Shown: piece after piece, positions 31,666 through 33,340 of the stretch
Position numbering within the stretch: the first letter of the stretch is position 1
How the letters are laid out: every line of letters begins with the position of its first letter
Source: JBOFLG01 sp051657745
GTDB taxonomy: Bacteria > Actinomycetota > Actinomycetes > Actinomycetales > Dermatophilaceae
Direction of reading: 5' to 3'
Assembly (NCBI GenBank): GCA_051657745.1
Contig: JBOFLG010000130.1
Coordinates: 1-33,340 of the forward strand
Length of the DNA: 33,340 bases
Notes under the pieces: generated by a model
What the model was told of the DNA's origin: nothing
Databases searched by the model: none
The model's input: only the letters and a program-made list of their open reading frames with translations
Position numbers and translations under genes: made by a program

Positions 31666-32441
31666 GCACCAGCCACCCCCTCGGGATCGACGTCGGCGGC
31701 AGCGGCATCAAGGGCGCACCGGTCGACCTCGGGCAGGGCCAATTCGCGCAGAAGCGGCTCCGCATCGAAACCCCCGAGGTCTCCACGCCCGACGCGGTCT
31801 GCGACGTGATCGCGCAGATCGTCGACCACTTCGACGAGGTCCGCAGCGACTCCCCGATCGGGGTCACCATCCCGGGGGTGGTGCAGCACGGCGTGGTCAA
31901 GACCGCCGCGAACATTCACCCAGCGTGGGTCGGCTGTGAGATCGAAAAGCTGCTCGAGGACCGCCTTCAGCACGACGTCGTGGTGGTCAACGACGCCGAC
32001 GCCGCCGGAGTCGCCGAGCTCGAGTTTGGTGCCGCCAGCGGCCACGACGGGCTCGTCATCCTCACCACGCTCGGCACCGGCATCGGCACCGCCGTGATCA
32101 ACCGTGGTGTGCTGGTGCCGAACTCCGAGCTCGGGCACATCGAGGTCGGCGGTGTCGACGCCGAGACCGTGGCCGCGAGTTCGGCGAAGACCCGGGAGAA
32201 CCTCACCTACGAGCAGTGGGCGCCACGGCTGCAGGCCTACTACCGAGCGCTCGAGAACCTTCTCTGGCCGGACCTTTTGGTCGTCGGTGGCGGCGTCTCC
32301 AAGGATGCCGACCAGTTCCTGCCGCTGCTCGACATCCGCACCCCGATTGTCCCGGCCGCACTGAAGAACAAGGCCGGCATCATCGGCGCGGCCGTTCTCG
32401 CCACCCGCGCCCAACACGCGCACGGCCGGCATACCACCTGA
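31662..32441 (+). CDS. ppgK: Polyphosphate glucokinase
   Basis: A 259-residue ROK-family kinase that phosphorylates glucose with polyphosphate or ATP, typical of actinobacteria. Motifs: LGIDVGGSGIKGAPVDL (phosphate loop), VTIPGVVQHGVVKTAANI, VVNDADAAGVAELEFGA with the catalytic Asp, TTLGTGIGTAVINRGVLVPN, ELGHIEVGG and a C-terminal VVGGGVSKDADQFLPLL. It starts within the map stop (ATGA). The coupling with map has no obvious functional sense but gives a shared transcript. Confidence 0.95.
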   Translation: MSTSHPLGIDVGGSGIKGAPVDLGQGQFAQKRLRIETPEVSTPDAVCDVIAQIVDHFDEVRSDSPIGVTIPGVVQHGVVKTAANIHPAWVGCEIEKLLEDRLQHDVVVVNDADAAGVAELEFGAASGHDGLVILTTLGTGIGTAVINRGVLVPNSELGHIEVGGVDAETVAASSAKTRENLTYEQWAPRLQAYYRALENLLWPDLLVVGGGVSKDADQFLPLLDIRTPIVPAALKNKAGIIGAAVLATRAQHAHGRHTT

Positions 32442-32446
32442 CGGCG

Positions 32447-32470
32447 GGGCGTCATCCGCGGATGACGCCC
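32447..32470. terminator. Perfect 24-bp palindrome between convergent genes
   Basis: Each arm reads GGGCGTCATCC outward, with a central GC dinucleotide. It can form an 11-12-bp hairpin on either strand, directly after the ppgK stop and before the convergent cobalamin-protein gene, and may act as a bidirectional terminator. It is made of one CGTCATCC and one GGATGACG octamer head to head. The remaining gap (32471-32591) shows nothing else of note. Confidence 0.55.
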
Positions 32471-32591
32471 GCGAGGTCGGCACCCGTGCGGTCGCCGGGG
32501 CACCACGGCCCTCCTCCCAGCGGGTCGGTTCGCTCCCTGGACCGGCCGTGACCGTACCCAACCCAGGCCGCGGCTCCGACCCCCCGCCGGG

Positions 32592-33218
32592 TCACGCCGT
32601 GTCGAGCACGTCCGCGGCCCGAGCGAGATCAGCCGGTAGCAGCGCGCAGCCAGGCACAGACCGGCCGAGCGCGAGGGCTCCGGCCCCACCAAGGAACACC
32701 GGCACGTCACCGGCCAGGTGAGCGAGCGCGGGAACCCGGTGCTGGAAAACCTCGGCCCGCACACCAGCGACGACACAGGCGTCCGCCCGAACCATGTGCA
32801 CGGCGTCGGCGAGCGCCTCCATCGGGGTGTCGGCCCCGAGGCTCACCACCCGCCAGGAGCGGCGCTGCAGCAGCGACCCGAAGAGCTCCAGCGGCAGGTC
32901 GTGCAACTCGCCGGGCAGGCACGCGAGCACCACGCTCCGCACCGGGGTGCCCACCCCGACCGGTCGAAACTCACCGAGCAATCCCTGGAACGTGGTCGAC
33001 AGAAAATGCTCGTGCACCACGCCGAGCCGGCCGGTGCTCCACGCCTCACCAACCGCGCGCAGCACCGGGATCATCACCTCGACCACAACGGCATCCACAC
33101 CCCAGTCCGACGCGAAGGAGACCAGGGCCTCGCGCACCTCCCCACCGTCGAGGGCTGACACCGCGTCGAGCACCCGCGTGCACACCTGCTGCGGGCCGGG
33201 CGCACGACCATCGGACAT
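32592..33218 (-). CDS. Stand-alone cobalamin-binding protein, CarH-like light-sensing domain
   Basis: A 208-residue protein made of a helical cap (about 10-85) and a Rossmann B12-binding domain (about 93-200). It carries W60-x9-E70-H71 (AWSTGRLGVVHEH), the signature of adenosylcobalamin photoreceptors such as CarH, and the lower-ligand motif E104-L-H106 (PGELHDL). The W-to-H distance of 46 residues equals that between W131 and H177 of Thermus CarH. The residue after the Trp is Ser61, where Thermus CarH has H132. There is no MerR DNA-binding domain, so any output must go through a partner. ATG 33218 has AAGGA eight bases upstream. Confidence 0.85.
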   Translation of the reverse strand: MSDGRAPGPQQVCTRVLDAVSALDGGEVREALVSFASDWGVDAVVVEVMIPVLRAVGEAWSTGRLGVVHEHFLSTTFQGLLGEFRPVGVGTPVRSVVLACLPGELHDLPLELFGSLLQRRSWRVVSLGADTPMEALADAVHMVRADACVVAGVRAEVFQHRVPALAHLAGDVPVFLGGAGALALGRSVPGCALLPADLARAADVLDTA

Positions 33219-33340
33219 GACCGGGGTCCTTCCTCCACTCGCCTGCGCCCGGCAGGATACGCCGGGCAGGCGCGGGAGCACCCTCAGAACGAAGCACACC
33301 AATCGCCGGCGTGGACGCCCCCGCGCGACCGGATGACGAC

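Larger units (their letters stand above)
1628..33338. repeat. Dispersed octamer GGATGACG / CGTCATCC, at least 28 copies
   Basis: First bases of CGTCATCC read on the plus strand: 1628, 2922, 3080, 4751, 6659, 7169, 8175, 9117, 10006, 15366, 17370, 26676, 29715, 30352, 30586, 32450. First bases of GGATGACG on the plus strand: 6202, 12037, 15156, 18863, 23105, 23315, 27848, 29954, 31493, 31551, 32460, 33331. None lies in the rRNA gene or its leader. Copies occur in several codon frames, at gene junctions and in short intergenic gaps. Only two heptamers GGATGAC lacking the last G were found (11547, 28762). Found by eye, so a few copies may be missed. Confidence 0.75.

Overview
This is a chromosomal window from a high-GC Gram-positive bacterium of the class Actinomycetes. 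Several things point there. The gene order infC-rpmI-rplT-rRNA methyltransferase-pheS-pheT-argC... is typical of the group. So are a PriA-type HisA, the glnE-glnA2 pair, polyphosphate glucokinase, a type-1c-like methionine aminopeptidase and the pre-16S leader element TTGAGAACTCAA. I cannot name a family from the sequence alone; the 16S V1-V2 region at the left edge would decide that.

Layout. Positions 1-403 are the 5' end of a 16S rRNA gene on the minus strand. Its AT-rich leader and promoter region run to about 760, with a predicted three-way-junction structure at 810-899. Positions 900-1534 hold no gene I can support. From 1535 to 27792 every gene is on the minus strand, in this transcription order (right to left): glnA2-glnE; hisD-hisC-hisB-(unknown)-hisH-priA-sseB-like; infC-rpmI-rplT-rRNA methyltransferase-PAS histidine kinase-pheS-pheT; argC-(ACT protein)-argB-argD-argF-argR-argH; then mpg, a nucleotidyltransferase and a small overlapping reading frame. 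From 27881 the genes are panB, a methyltransferase, a YefM/RelE-type toxin-antitoxin pair, two small minus-strand genes (GNAT-like protein and a 60-aa protein), then map-ppgK on the plus strand and a stand-alone cobalamin-binding protein on the minus strand.

How the genes work together. The arg genes form one tightly overlapping operon with ATGA/GTGA junctions. An ArgR-type operator overlaps the argC promoter, and argR lies inside the operon, so feedback repression by arginine is expected. argJ and argG are absent, and an ACT-domain protein sits where argJ usually lies. The his operon lacks hisF. The translation cluster begins with infC, which appears to start at an ATC codon.

Most notable observations: (1) the octamer GGATGACG/CGTCATCC occurs 28 times by hand count, against roughly one expected by chance, twice forming a perfect 24-bp palindrome; (2) six genes show a -10 hexamer 6-8 nt before the start codon and no Shine-Dalgarno, which suggests leaderless transcripts; (3) the cobalamin protein carries the W-x9-EH motif of CarH photoreceptors with no DNA-binding domain; (4) the ACT protein in the arg operon; (5) the ATC start of infC; (6) the three-way junction upstream of the rRNA promoter. 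I saw no insertion sequence, prophage or CRISPR array.
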